A stretch of 64,000 nucleotides of DNA, from NCBI RefSeq assembly GCF_947258355.1, contig NZ_CAMYIC010000036.1, forward strand, positions 1-64,000. Reading direction: 5' to 3'. A model generated the notes under the pieces. The model was not told the DNA's origin. It made no database searches and was given only the letters and a program-made list of their open reading frames with translations. Shown one piece after another: positions 1 to 8,300 of this stretch. Each line of letters begins with the position of its first letter. The first letter of the stretch is position 1. Source of the DNA: an uncultured Allomuricauda sp. (GTDB taxonomy: Bacteria; Bacteroidota; Bacteroidia; Flavobacteriales; Flavobacteriaceae). Position numbers and translations under genes: made by a program.

Positions 1-12
1 ACCTATCTTACC

Positions 13-120
13 CTTTAGGTAGGTTAGGTAACCTTTAGGTAAGATGGAAGTTATATATCCTACCTAAGGTTTTGCCCCATGACCATTGGCTTTATCCTGC
101 TTTAGGTAACTAGGTAGGTA
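13..120. repeat. Iteron-like cluster of CTTTAGGTA repeats 3' of the VapE gene
   Basis: Three perfect direct copies of CTTTAGGTA lie at 13-21, 33-41 and 100-108. Shorter relatives are TTAGGTA at 24-30, an inverted TACCTAAG at 61-68 and TAGGTAGGTA at 111-120. The first two copies start 20 bp apart, about two helical turns, and an AT-rich stretch (51-58) lies between the copies. The cluster begins at the window edge and ends exactly at the stop codon of the VapE-like helicase. In staphylococcal pathogenicity islands the replication origin, with short iterons, sits just 3' of the rep gene, so a replication origin is the likely role. That role is inferred; the repeats themselves are seen. Confidence 0.55.
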
Positions 121-1329
121 TTATTCTTCTTTCTTTGCAAATTCCATTTCCCATGGGCTTCCCCCAAAGAGCGGTCGGGACAAATAGCCGTACACCTGTC
201 GTTTGGGGTGCTTGACCTTTTGAAAACCAAACCCGGCCAATGCTCTCCCGATATTGATGTGGTTCAACCTAAGGTTGAGACACGCGATCTCTACCATGAT
301 ATCCGATGCCGTCCTGAAGTCTTTCATATCATTTGACTTTTCATAGTACTTGGCGATCACTTCCTGCTCCGAGGTCAATTTGGTATATTTCCTGTTCCTT
401 TCCTCGTTCTCCTGTATGTCCTCGATGGAAAGTTCGGAGTCAAAGGTGGGGTCCGAATAGGCCAAATGATATGCCTGTGACCAGACCATGTTGATATCGA
501 CCTCCTTTGAATATGAAAAATCTATTTTCCCCTTGAGCTCAAAACAGAGCCAACGGACCGATCCTGTCTCATCGTTCAAAAAGGACGACATATTGGTAGA
601 GCCTACGAATGAGCATATCCTGGATAGGGTCGTATTCTTTCTATCATATGGCAGGCGCTCATTTATAAAGGTCTTGGAAAAAAATGACTTTAGGGCATTC
701 ACATCCTTTTTGGACAGCACGGCCAGTTCATCCAGATTGTACAAAAAATTCCGGCACAACTGTATCCGTGCATCCTTGTCATTGCTGATATCCTCGGCCA
801 TATATTCAGTCAGCTCGGGTGGGCACAGGAATCGGCACCATGTGGACTTGCCCGAGTTTTGTCCCTGATGGGAGAGCACGAAAGCCTGCTTATTGAAATA
901 ATTGGGTTCCAGGGCGCATCTAATGGCACGGACCAGCCATTTTTTGAAATGATAGTTGAAGGCCTCTTTCTCGTAGGTCGGCACATAGGAAGCTAACTTT
1001 AGGATATGGTCCTCTCTGTCCCATTTCGGGAGGTTGTTGAAGTACTCCTGGATGGGATTATATTTGGGTATCCACTCCGATCGTATCAGAATTTCCAGTT
1101 TTCCGGTCGGGATATCCACCCCTGCTTTAGCGAGCTCTATGATAAGGGAGTTCAGGTTCAGATATTGCCACTCCCTGGAACCTTTAAATGCTATCTGGAA
1201 ATCATGGGAAATCTCATTGTACATGATTTCGTATTTGGCCCCCAGATATTCCATGGTATAGTCATATACCGTTTTCTTCTTTGAGTCCTTGACAAAGTAC
1301 AAATTGTTATCATCCTCAGCCAAAACCAT
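121..1329 (-). CDS. VapE-family P-loop helicase of an integrated element
   Basis: Virulence-associated protein E family (superfamily 3-like ATPase), typical of integrative elements and phage satellites, where it acts in replication of the element. Residues 156-163 read GQNSGKST (Walker A, K161), 195-201 FLYNLDE (Walker B, D200/E201) and 241-246 FVGSTN (sensor). The arginine region at 254-260 (ETGSVRW) corresponds to the TGNRRFW segment common in this family. I see no primase catalytic motif in the first 100 residues, so this is the helicase part; a separate primase may lie left of the window. The ATG shares one base with the stop of the HTH gene upstream (TAATG), implying translational coupling. 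Iteron-like repeats follow directly after the stop. Function in replication is inferred from family and layout. Confidence 0.8.
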   Translation of the reverse strand: MVLAEDDNNLYFVKDSKKKTVYDYTMEYLGAKYEIMYNEISHDFQIAFKGSREWQYLNLNSLIIELAKAGVDIPTGKLEILIRSEWIPKYNPIQEYFNNLPKWDREDHILKLASYVPTYEKEAFNYHFKKWLVRAIRCALEPNYFNKQAFVLSHQGQNSGKSTWCRFLCPPELTEYMAEDISNDKDARIQLCRNFLYNLDELAVLSKKDVNALKSFFSKTFINERLPYDRKNTTLSRICSFVGSTNMSSFLNDETGSVRWLCFELKGKIDFSYSKEVDINMVWSQAYHLAYSDPTFDSELSIEDIQENEERNRKYTKLTSEQEVIAKYYEKSNDMKDFRTASDIMVEIACLNLRLNHINIGRALAGFGFQKVKHPKRQVYGYLSRPLFGGSPWEMEFAKKEE

Positions 1330-1613
1330 TACCTGTTGTTTTTAAATGTGTGCTGCAGTGCCTTCCCGTTTATCTCTTCTTGTGACAACCTACTATTTTG
1401 AAGAAGCCAATCATTTAATTTCTTCCTTTCAAAGAATATCATTTTTCCATTGGGCTTGGAATGCGGGATATTTCCCGAAGATGTCAGTTTGTACAGATAG
1501 CTTCTTGAAATCCCGGTATAGTCACAGGTCTCATCAAAGGTGAGTACTTCTTTGTTGGCTATCATGAGCCGCTCTAAACGATCGAGTCGTTCAAGTATCA
1601 ATAAATTGTTCAT
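1329..1613 (-). CDS. Excisionase-like helix-turn-helix protein
   Basis: A 94-residue DNA-binding protein. Residues about 22-75 form an excisionase/MerR-type winged HTH: TFDETCDYTGISRSYLYKL supplies the two helices, followed by an IPHSKPNGKMIFF wing and a helix ending DWLLQNS. Such proteins in Bacteroidota mobile elements act as recombination directionality factors or as regulators of the replication genes. It is the first gene of a two-gene unit with the VapE helicase (one-base stop/start overlap). An 18-bp near-perfect palindrome 29 bp upstream of the start is a plausible operator. Excision versus transcription role cannot be decided from the sequence. Confidence 0.75.
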   Translation of the reverse strand: MNNLLILERLDRLERLMIANKEVLTFDETCDYTGISRSYLYKLTSSGNIPHSKPNGKMIFFERKKLNDWLLQNSRLSQEEINGKALQHTFKNNR

Positions 1614-1641
1614 TTGTTTTCTTTTTTTGGATTAAAAAATG

Positions 1642-1659
1642 AACAAAAGCACTTTTGTT
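1642..1659. promoter_or_regulatory. Palindromic operator candidate upstream of the HTH gene
   Basis: AACAAAAG, a 2-bp centre (CA), then CTTTTGTT: perfect 8-bp arms, 29 bp upstream of the minus-strand HTH start codon. The position suits autoregulation by the HTH protein. No binding data; inference from symmetry and place. Confidence 0.45.
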
Positions 1660-2073
1660 TTCTATTGTAGAATTCTTTGAATAAAGGTAGAAATATGGGA
1701 AGCTCGGATTTAGGCCATGCAGCATTAGTTATCCACAATAATTTGATATACAGATGTTTATATCATTTTAAGCTAAACTCTAATAATTTTAATTTGGCAA
1801 ATTCCATTCGGTTGGAATTGGAATCAATTGCAACCAATTTACTTTTTGAAAAATTGATTGGATTTGAGTTATGAACAATTGAAAAAGGGTTGAACCGGAA
1901 AAAATAAAAAGTGATTACCCCGAATGTACACTTCAAGGTTTAGATTGACCTAAACCCAAATTGAGTCAAGAATATGCCAGGAAAGTTATGTAAATCACCC
2001 TTAGTTAAGACACTTCGAAAGTTATCGGTTTCTTTCATAAAAACCGTCACTATAACGTCACTTTTAGAAACAC

Positions 2074-2106
2074 AAAACCCTGACAATCAATTGATTGTCA
2101 GGGTTT
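2074..2106 (-). terminator. Palindromic terminator downstream of tRNA-Leu
   Basis: A perfect 32-bp palindrome (2075-2106, centre AATT, no spacer) starts 6 bp past the 3' end of the tRNA. On the minus strand it is followed by a short T-rich run (TTTTGTGTTT). The stem is unusually long and exact for a tRNA terminator. It may also be a protein-binding or junction sequence of the integrated element. Confidence 0.6.
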
Positions 2107-2111
2107 AAAAG

Positions 2112-2193
2112 TACCTTGGGAGGGAATCGAACCCTCACTCCCGAAGGAACTGGATTTTGAATCCAGCGCGTCTACCAGTTCCGCCACCAAGGC
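2112..2193 (-). tRNA. tRNA-Leu (anticodon CAA)
   Basis: 82 nt on the minus strand. The acceptor stem GCCTTGG pairs with CCAAGGT (G1-U72 wobble), with discriminator A. The anticodon stem CTGGA/TCCAG encloses loop TTCAAAA, giving CAA. The long variable arm (TTCC/GGGA with a TTC loop) is typical of a class II leucine tRNA. The T arm GAGGG/CCCTC has loop TTCGATT. CCA is not encoded. The 3' end faces the mobile-element genes on the left, the usual geometry of tRNA-integrated elements. Confidence 0.96.
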
Positions 2194-2222
2194 ATTGGCA
2201 TCACATTTTTCAAATGCGAGTG

Positions 2223-2255
2223 CAAAGCTAAAAAATATTTTTTATTTATCACCAA
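2223..2255 (-). promoter_or_regulatory. Bacteroidota-type promoter of tRNA-Leu
   Basis: On the minus strand TAGCTTTG (2223-2230) matches the TAnnTTTG -7 consensus exactly. A TTG lies about 22 bp upstream (2253-2255). The element is 30 bp before the mature tRNA 5' end. Confidence 0.6.
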
Positions 2256-2274
2256 AAAATAGTTTCATTTATCC

Positions 2275-2304
2275 TTTAGCAACCCGAATTAATTCTTAAA
2301 TTTG
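2275..2304 (+). promoter_or_regulatory. Promoter of prs
   Basis: TAAATTTG at 2297-2304 is an exact TAnnTTTG -7 element, with a weak TTTAG at the -33 position (2275-2279). The leader to the prs ATG is about 45 nt, without a Shine-Dalgarno sequence. Confidence 0.6.
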
Positions 2305-2354
2305 CACCTCTTTGTAAAAAAGTACTTTAAAACGCTAGTTAACAAGAGATTGTA

Positions 2355-3296
2355 ATGGCCTATCAAGTTCCGGAACCTAAAATTTTTGCTTGTACCCAAA
2401 GTGTTGAGTTGGGTGAGAAGATTGCCGCTTCCTATGGTGCGGAATTGGGCAAAGTCCAATTCTCAAGATATAGTGATGGTGAGTTTCAGCCTTCATTCGA
2501 GGAATCTATTCGTGGAGCAAGGATCTTTATTATCGGTTCTACCAATCCCAGTTCGGAAAACTTGATGGAAATGTTGCTGATGTTGGATGCTGCAAAAAGA
2601 GCTTCTGCAAGGCACATTACCGCCGTTATGCCGTATTTTGGTTGGGCCAGACAAGATAGAAAGGATAAACCCCGCGTTCCAATCGCAGCTAAATTGGTTG
2701 CTAAAATGTTGGAAACCGCAGGTGCCACTCGAATAATTACCATGGACCTGCACGCAGACCAAATCCAAGGGTTCTTTGAAAAACCTGTAGATCACCTGTT
2801 TGCCTCCACATTGTTCCTACCCTATTTAAAAGGTTTGAACTTGGACAACTTATGTATTGCATCCCCAGATATGGGAGGCTCCAAAAGAGCATACGCCTAT
2901 TCCAAGGCATTGGAGTGCGATGTGGTAATTTGTTATAAACAAAGGGCTAAAGCCAATGTAATTTCCCACATGGAACTTATTGGCGACGTTAAAGGAAAAA
3001 ACGTGGTTTTGGCAGATGATATGGTGGATACCGCTGGAACCCTGACCAAAGCAGCAGATTTGATGATGGAAAGAGGTGCTGCCAGTGTACGTGCCGTAAC
3101 CACCCATGGCCTGCTATCGGGAGATGCCTATGACAAAGTAGAAAAATCCAGACTTACGGAATTGATCGTTACAGATTCCATTCCGGTAGACCGCAATAAG
3201 AGCAAAATAAAGATATTGTCCTGTGCCGACTTGTTTGCAGATGTGATGCACCGAGTACACCACAACACATCAATATCCTCAAAATTTTTAATGTAA
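2355..3296 (+). CDS. prs: Ribose-phosphate pyrophosphokinase
   Basis: Makes PRPP from ribose 5-phosphate and ATP for purine, pyrimidine, histidine, tryptophan and NAD synthesis in the cytosol. At 313 residues it has the normal class I length. The metal/ATP-site motif MDLHADQIQGFF lies near residue 130, and the PRPP-binding loop (LADDMVDTAGTL) near residues 218-230. The N-terminal KIFACTQSVELGEKIA and the FQPSFEESIRG segment are family typical. rplY follows 19 bp downstream on the same strand and is probably cotranscribed, an order common in Flavobacteriaceae (family knowledge). Confidence 0.97.
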   Translation: MAYQVPEPKIFACTQSVELGEKIAASYGAELGKVQFSRYSDGEFQPSFEESIRGARIFIIGSTNPSSENLMEMLLMLDAAKRASARHITAVMPYFGWARQDRKDKPRVPIAAKLVAKMLETAGATRIITMDLHADQIQGFFEKPVDHLFASTLFLPYLKGLNLDNLCIASPDMGGSKRAYAYSKALECDVVICYKQRAKANVISHMELIGDVKGKNVVLADDMVDTAGTLTKAADLMMERGAASVRAVTTHGLLSGDAYDKVEKSRLTELIVTDSIPVDRNKSKIKILSCADLFADVMHRVHHNTSISSKFLM

Positions 3297-3315
3297 ATCA
3301 ATTTAATAAATAACA

Positions 3316-3966
3316 ATGAAGTCAATTACAATCAAAGGATCCCAAAGAGAAAGCGTGGGCAAGGTTTCTACCAAAGCCTTACGTAATGCTGGAAAGGTCC
3401 CTTGCGTGCTTTACGGAGGGGATAAACCAGTGCATTTTTCAGCTGATGAAATCGCATTCAAAGACTTGGTGTACACCCCAAATGCGCACACCGTAGTAAT
3501 TGAATTGGAAGACGAAAAGTTTGCCGCCGTACTGCAGGATATTCAATTCCACCCTGTTACGGACAACATTCTTCACATAGATTTCTATCAATTGTTCGAA
3601 GACAAGCCAATCACCATGAGAATTCCTGTACGTTTGGAAGGAAACTCTCCAGGTGTTAAAAATGGTGGTCGCTTGCTGTTTAGAAAGAGAAAGCTTTCCA
3701 TTCGTGCATTGCCCGATTTGCTTCCGGATTTTATCACTATCGATATTTCCAAGTTGAGAATCGGTCAGACCATTGCTGTTGAAACCGTTCTAAACGACGA
3801 TTACACATTCTTGCACCCGGATAGCACCGCTATCGTTCAGGTTAAAGCTTCTAGAACTTCTGTAGACGATGAGTTAGAAGATGAAGAAGATGAAGAAGGT
3901 GTAGAAGGTGCAGAAGGCGAAGCTACCGAAGGTGGTGAAGCTCCAGCGGCAGAAGCTGCGGAATAG
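3316..3966 (+). CDS. rplY: 50S ribosomal protein L25/general stress protein Ctc
   Basis: Binds 5S rRNA in the large ribosomal subunit. 216 residues place it in the long TL5/CTC branch: an N-terminal L25 beta-barrel (residues 1-90, beginning [16 protein letters not shown]), a C-terminal TL5 domain (about 95-180), and a highly acidic Glu/Ala-rich tail (about 185-216) that is common in Bacteroidota copies. It sits between prs and pth, a widespread arrangement that groups translation-related functions. An intrinsic terminator 22 bp after the stop ends the prs-rplY transcript. Confidence 0.96.
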   Translation: MKSITIKGSQRESVGKVSTKALRNAGKVPCVLYGGDKPVHFSADEIAFKDLVYTPNAHTVVIELEDEKFAAVLQDIQFHPVTDNILHIDFYQLFEDKPITMRIPVRLEGNSPGVKNGGRLLFRKRKLSIRALPDLLPDFITIDISKLRIGQTIAVETVLNDDYTFLHPDSTAIVQVKASRTSVDDELEDEEDEEGVEGAEGEATEGGEAPAAEAAE

Positions 3967-3987
3967 CACTTTTTATAATATAACAAG

Positions 3988-4025
3988 AGCATCCCTTTTT
4001 ACTTAGGTATTTTGGGATGCTTTTG
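3988..4025 (+). terminator. Intrinsic terminator after rplY
   Basis: AGCATCCC (3988-3995) pairs perfectly with GGGATGCT (4014-4021) and is followed by a T run (4021-4024). It separates rplY from pth. Confidence 0.8.
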
Positions 4026-4052
4026 TATTTTTAGACCAATCAAATACAGCCG

Positions 4053-4682
4053 ATGCTCCATTTTATCAAACAGCTTTTTGGCTCATCAAAACAACTACTG
4101 CAAGAAACCGACCCCATGAAAAAGTTTTTAATTGTTGGTCTTGGCAATATTGGTGCCGAATACGAGGATACCCGTCACAATATCGGATTTAAGATTCTTG
4201 ATTTTTTGTCGGAACAAGAAGATTTTACATTTGAAAGCGCCAAGCTGGGAGATGTTGCCGCATTTAAACACAAAGGAAAAAGTGTGGTTTGCCTAAAACC
4301 ATCCACATATATGAACCTGAGTGGCAAAGCGGTAAAATACTGGATGGACAAAGAGAACATAAACTTGGAAAACATATTGGTCGTAACAGACGACATCAAT
4401 CTTCCTTTTGGCTCCTTAAGATTGAAAGGCAAAGGTAGCGATGGAGGGCATAATGGTTTAAAGGATATCCAAAATGTTTTGCAGACAACAAAATATAATC
4501 GATTTAGGTTTGGTGTAGGTTCCGATTTCAGTAAGGGCAAACAAGTAGATTATGTGCTGGGCAAATGGGATGAAGACCAACTTGCGGCAATGCCCGAGAG
4601 GCTAAAAATATCAACCGACCTTATACGCTCGTTCATATTTGCAGGTGTAAAAAACACTATGAACCAGTTCAACGGAAAATAA
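4053..4682 (+). CDS. pth: Peptidyl-tRNA hydrolase
   Basis: Cleaves peptidyl-tRNA released from stalled ribosomes, recycling the tRNA. The core begins at residue 22 with MKKFLIVGLGNIGAEYEDTR, carries the catalytic His in DTRHNIGF, the tRNA-binding Asn in PSTYMNLSG, and GKGSDGGHNGLK further on. The 21-residue N-terminal extension (MLHFIKQLFGSSKQ...) is characteristic of flavobacterial Pth, so ATG 4053 was kept; ATG 4116 is the alternative start. The stop lies one base from the stop of the convergent lipoprotein gene, with no room for a terminator. Confidence 0.95.
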   Translation: MLHFIKQLFGSSKQLLQETDPMKKFLIVGLGNIGAEYEDTRHNIGFKILDFLSEQEDFTFESAKLGDVAAFKHKGKSVVCLKPSTYMNLSGKAVKYWMDKENINLENILVVTDDINLPFGSLRLKGKGSDGGHNGLKDIQNVLQTTKYNRFRFGVGSDFSKGKQVDYVLGKWDEDQLAAMPERLKISTDLIRSFIFAGVKNTMNQFNGK

Positions 4683-4683
4683 T

Positions 4684-5370
4684 TTATAGCACTTTAAAGT
4701 CAAACACACCTGAATCCGAGGTGTTTCCTTCTAAATCGGTTGTAACCACTTTCCAATAGTAAATGGTTCCAGATGATACACTCACAGATAACTCCATAGT
4801 GGATGAATTTGTGGTTCCCACAGTCGTGGTCGGTGGGTTGGTTTCTGAGAAAAATACCTCAAAGGAATCGATATCGTTGTCAACATCCGCGCCCGACCAT
4901 TCCAAAAGTACTTCGTTTGCAATATCCATTTGTATGGTGGAACCTGATACGGGCTTAACCAGTTGTGCAGGAAAAGGTGCGTAGGTGGTTTCTGAACCTG
5001 CATTGTAAAACAACCATGTTTCACTTGAGGCCACTTGATCTGAATCGGAGTTTCGAGAGGTTACAGTCCATGCATACGGTGTTCCCTTCGTTATTGTAAG
5101 ACTCGCTGAAGTCGAGGTTGTGGATACATTTTGAGGAACATTGGAATCTAGATTGACAACACTTAAGGTATATGTGTCCGTGTTCTCGGAAGGCATCCAA
5201 CGAAAAGTGACCTGCGTAGAAAACTGGTTAACATCGGTTCCAGTGGTACACTCAGAGTTTTCTTCAGGAAAAACCAATAAAGCTCCTTGAGGTGCAGGAG
5301 GAGGACCATCATCTCCACCACAAGAAACCAATAAAGCCAATATGGATAGCCTAATTATATTGCGAATCAT
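4684..5370 (-). CDS. Lipoprotein with fibronectin III-like repeats, partner of the metalloprotease
   Basis: 228 residues with a lipoprotein signal peptide (LALLVSC, Cys17) followed by GGDDG, a lipoprotein export-type acidic spacer seen in surface lipoproteins of Bacteroidota. The rest is beta-rich: two related modules (about 30-125 and 135-228), each ending in a YTLSVVN or YYWKVVTTD type strand, resemble fibronectin type III domains. Its ATG overlaps the stop of the protease gene by 4 bp (ATGA), so the two are cotranscribed and translationally coupled. A role in anchoring or assisting the protease is inferred. Family assignment is low resolution. Confidence 0.75.
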   Translation of the reverse strand: MIRNIIRLSILALLVSCGGDDGPPPAPQGALLVFPEENSECTTGTDVNQFSTQVTFRWMPSENTDTYTLSVVNLDSNVPQNVSTTSTSASLTITKGTPYAWTVTSRNSDSDQVASSETWLFYNAGSETTYAPFPAQLVKPVSGSTIQMDIANEVLLEWSGADVDNDIDSFEVFFSETNPPTTTVGTTNSSTMELSVSVSSGTIYYWKVVTTDLEGNTSDSGVFDFKVL

Positions 5371-8300
5371 CGTTTTATAAATTTAAACGTTTCTTTTGCC
5401 CCAGCTTTTTCAATCCTCAGATAATAAATTCCTTTCTGTAAATGGGACAAATCCAACTCTAGATCATCTCCCTGAACGGTTTCATTGTAGGTGTAGACCA
5501 ATCTTCCGTTTGCCGTAAAAATCTGTATGACAACATTGCCTTCATAACCTCCCAAATACACCTCTGTGGTAGTATCTACAGGATTTGGCGACAATATGGG
5601 CCTAGAGGAATAAAATAAGGTTTTCTCTATTACACCTTGACAAGGCAAATTTGAATAAACCCTCAATGTGTTGATTCCCTCCAACAGTTCTAGCTGAAGC
5701 TTAGATGCTTCTGTTTGGGTCACCAACCCGTTCAGTTCCACATTGTAAAATGAGGCCCCATTTAATTCCACATTCAAAATGCCGGCATCAATCAATGCGG
5801 CCATATCAAGAACGTCTGGTTGGGTAATTACGGCATTGAAGCACACCTCTTCATAGGTTATCATTCCATTGGTTCCGGTTATACAAAGAGAATATTCGCC
5901 AGCTGTTAGGTTGTTAAAGATCTGCGAGTCGGTAAAATCAAAAGAATCCGAACCATTGGGTCCATTTAGCACAGCAGTGTAGGTTATAGAGGTATCAAAA
6001 GGTGTTACGGTTATAGAACCGTTATTACTGCTGCGGCAGGTCTCACTCTCAATTTCAACTTCAAAATTATCAGAAGCAAATCTGTAAACAGCGCATCCGT
6101 TGGTATTTACCTCAACACCTTTTGGGGTTCCCAAGCAAATATCATCACCATCGTCAAAAACACCATCTTCATCCTCATCGGGCCGATAATTTCCCTCTAT
6201 ACATATGTCCAAGGAAAAACCTATCAATGTTCCTCCATCACCTGATGCTGTATCTTGTATTTCCAACTTCCATTCCCCCAATATGGATTCCCCCTTCAAT
6301 GATGCCAGCGATCCCAAAGGGGTAACTGATCCCGAAATAGCCGGACTACCTGTACATTCGATAGGACTTCCATCATCATCAAAAACCGCGTTAATATTAT
6401 TTAAGTCCCCACACGTATTGGAAATCAGGGTAACTTCTGTTCCTTCGGGCGAGGTAAGCGTTATGATCAGATCCTCCAAATATGTATGATTCAACTCCAG
6501 ATTGACATTTACATCGGAGATGGGCAGATCCTCCAAGAAAAGAATCGAAGTAGTAATGGTCGGTGTACCTGAAGAGGAGATGTTTATTGGCAAATTGTTC
6601 GGCTCCCGATTCTTGCAATCCACCTGTGTGGTAATAAAACTAAAGGGAGTTCCAAAGGTCCCTGTTCCACAACCATTACTTGGCCGGACCCTCCAAAAAT
6701 ATTCAGTTTCCGCTATTAAACTTGTAGTTCGGTAACTGGTAAAGGGCACTGTAGCAGATTCCACTACATTGGTGAAACCGACATCCGTGGCCACTTCCAC
6801 GTCATAAAGGGAATATAAGGGGTTTTCTTCCCAACTAAGTTCTGCATCCAAAGAAATCGCGGCATCCCCATTAGTAGGGGACAATAATACCACATCTGAA
6901 AAGTTCCCATCTTGTACAGATACTGATAGAATCACGGTTTTGGATACCGAAGCAGCTGTAGAAGTAACCGGTATTGTATAAACCCCGGGGGCAATAGCAT
7001 TGGTATTGCTCAGAGTTAAATCTACCGCTGTATCATTGGTATTAGTATTTGTTGGCGAAAAAATGGCCGATAACCCTACGGGCACATCGGCAGAAAAGGT
7101 AGAGTTCTCATTAAATCCGGCGTAGGTTTCATACACAAAGGGGATCACCAAATCGTCCGGTTGGCAAACCTCATAATTCAATGTTTCAAAATTCAGAACC
7201 ACTTGTGACTCCTCAATAGTAAAGTCGGCACTGTTAACGGCATAAAATATATTATCGCTCGCCTTTACCATTATCCGAGCCATGGTTGTAGCGTCCCCAG
7301 GTAAAAGTATCTCTTCGGACCCGTCATTTAAAGTGTTCTCCGACAAGGTAATGGGAAAGCTTTGTCCTCCATCCAACGAAAGAAAAACATCAACGGTTTG
7401 AGCATTTACCGGAGCAACATCCGTATTGGCCACGTCCCAAGTTATTTCCTGTATAGAGCCTGCCTGATATACTTCACCTGTGGCTTGGGAGGTAACAACA
7501 AACGGACCTGCCGCTTTTACTACCATCACATCCAACAAATCTGAAACAACTTGCCCACCACCTGCCGCATTGTCCCTTACAGTGAAAGCAAAGCTGAAAT
7601 TCCTCTCTATATCCGAAAGAGTTTCCCAAGCATCCCCAATTGCAGGTTGCTCCTGTATTAAGTTACCTTGTATAACTTCTGAAAGTTTTGGAAAATATCT
7701 TGAAGGTTCTGTGGTTGGTGGAAGTGACCTGAAATTTGCTCCACTGGGATTTGAGGGCCCAAAGGAAGCAGCAGTCACCACACCGTCGTCTATTTGTTCC
7801 CAAGTATAGGTAAGGACATCCGATACATCGGGGTCAATCGCAGCACCTTCCAAAACAAAAGCGGTACCTTTTGGAATGGTAAAATCATCTACTGGAGAAA
7901 GTACTGGAGGTGAATTTACCAATGCCGTAGTCTGGGCACAGGATGTTGTTTGCAAGTAAGTTGATATTTGAAGAATACTGTTGTAATGAAAATAATCGTC
8001 ACCATTGGCGGCTACGTTATTTTCACCTACAATACCGGCATAGCCCATAATTGTGGATCCACTTGCCGGCTCTGCCTGTACGCCTGTACCTTCGGACTCG
8101 AACGACCAAGTATGGTTGGCACCAAATTGGTGTCCAAGTTCATGCGCGACATAATCGATGTCAAAAATATCGCCCTGCGGGTTAAAGGCCGCGGAGAAGG
8201 CACTTCCTTTTCTATTATCAACACAAACCGCGCCGATAAAACCGGCATTACCATTATCCTCCCCTTCTCCAACTTTGTGAAAAAGATGGCCCACATCGTA

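Larger units (their letters stand above)
1614..2111. other. Non-coding end region of the element, between the HTH gene and tRNA-Leu
   Basis: About 500 bp with no convincing gene. It is AT-rich and contains short repeats: CGTCAC at 2045-2050 and 2056-2061 (start-to-start distance 11 bp, one helical turn) and GAAAGTTAT at 1981-1989 and 2017-2025. Such spaced repeats near an attachment site could be arm-type sites for an integrase or excisionase; this is inference. The only open frame of note (1677-1874, TTG start) has no recognisable features. The tRNA terminator palindrome closes the region. Confidence 0.5.

Noticed and set aside
1677-1874. 65-residue plus-strand frame in the element's non-coding end
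   Set aside because: TTG start, no recognisable motif, no promoter, AT-rich composition and short length; more likely chance.
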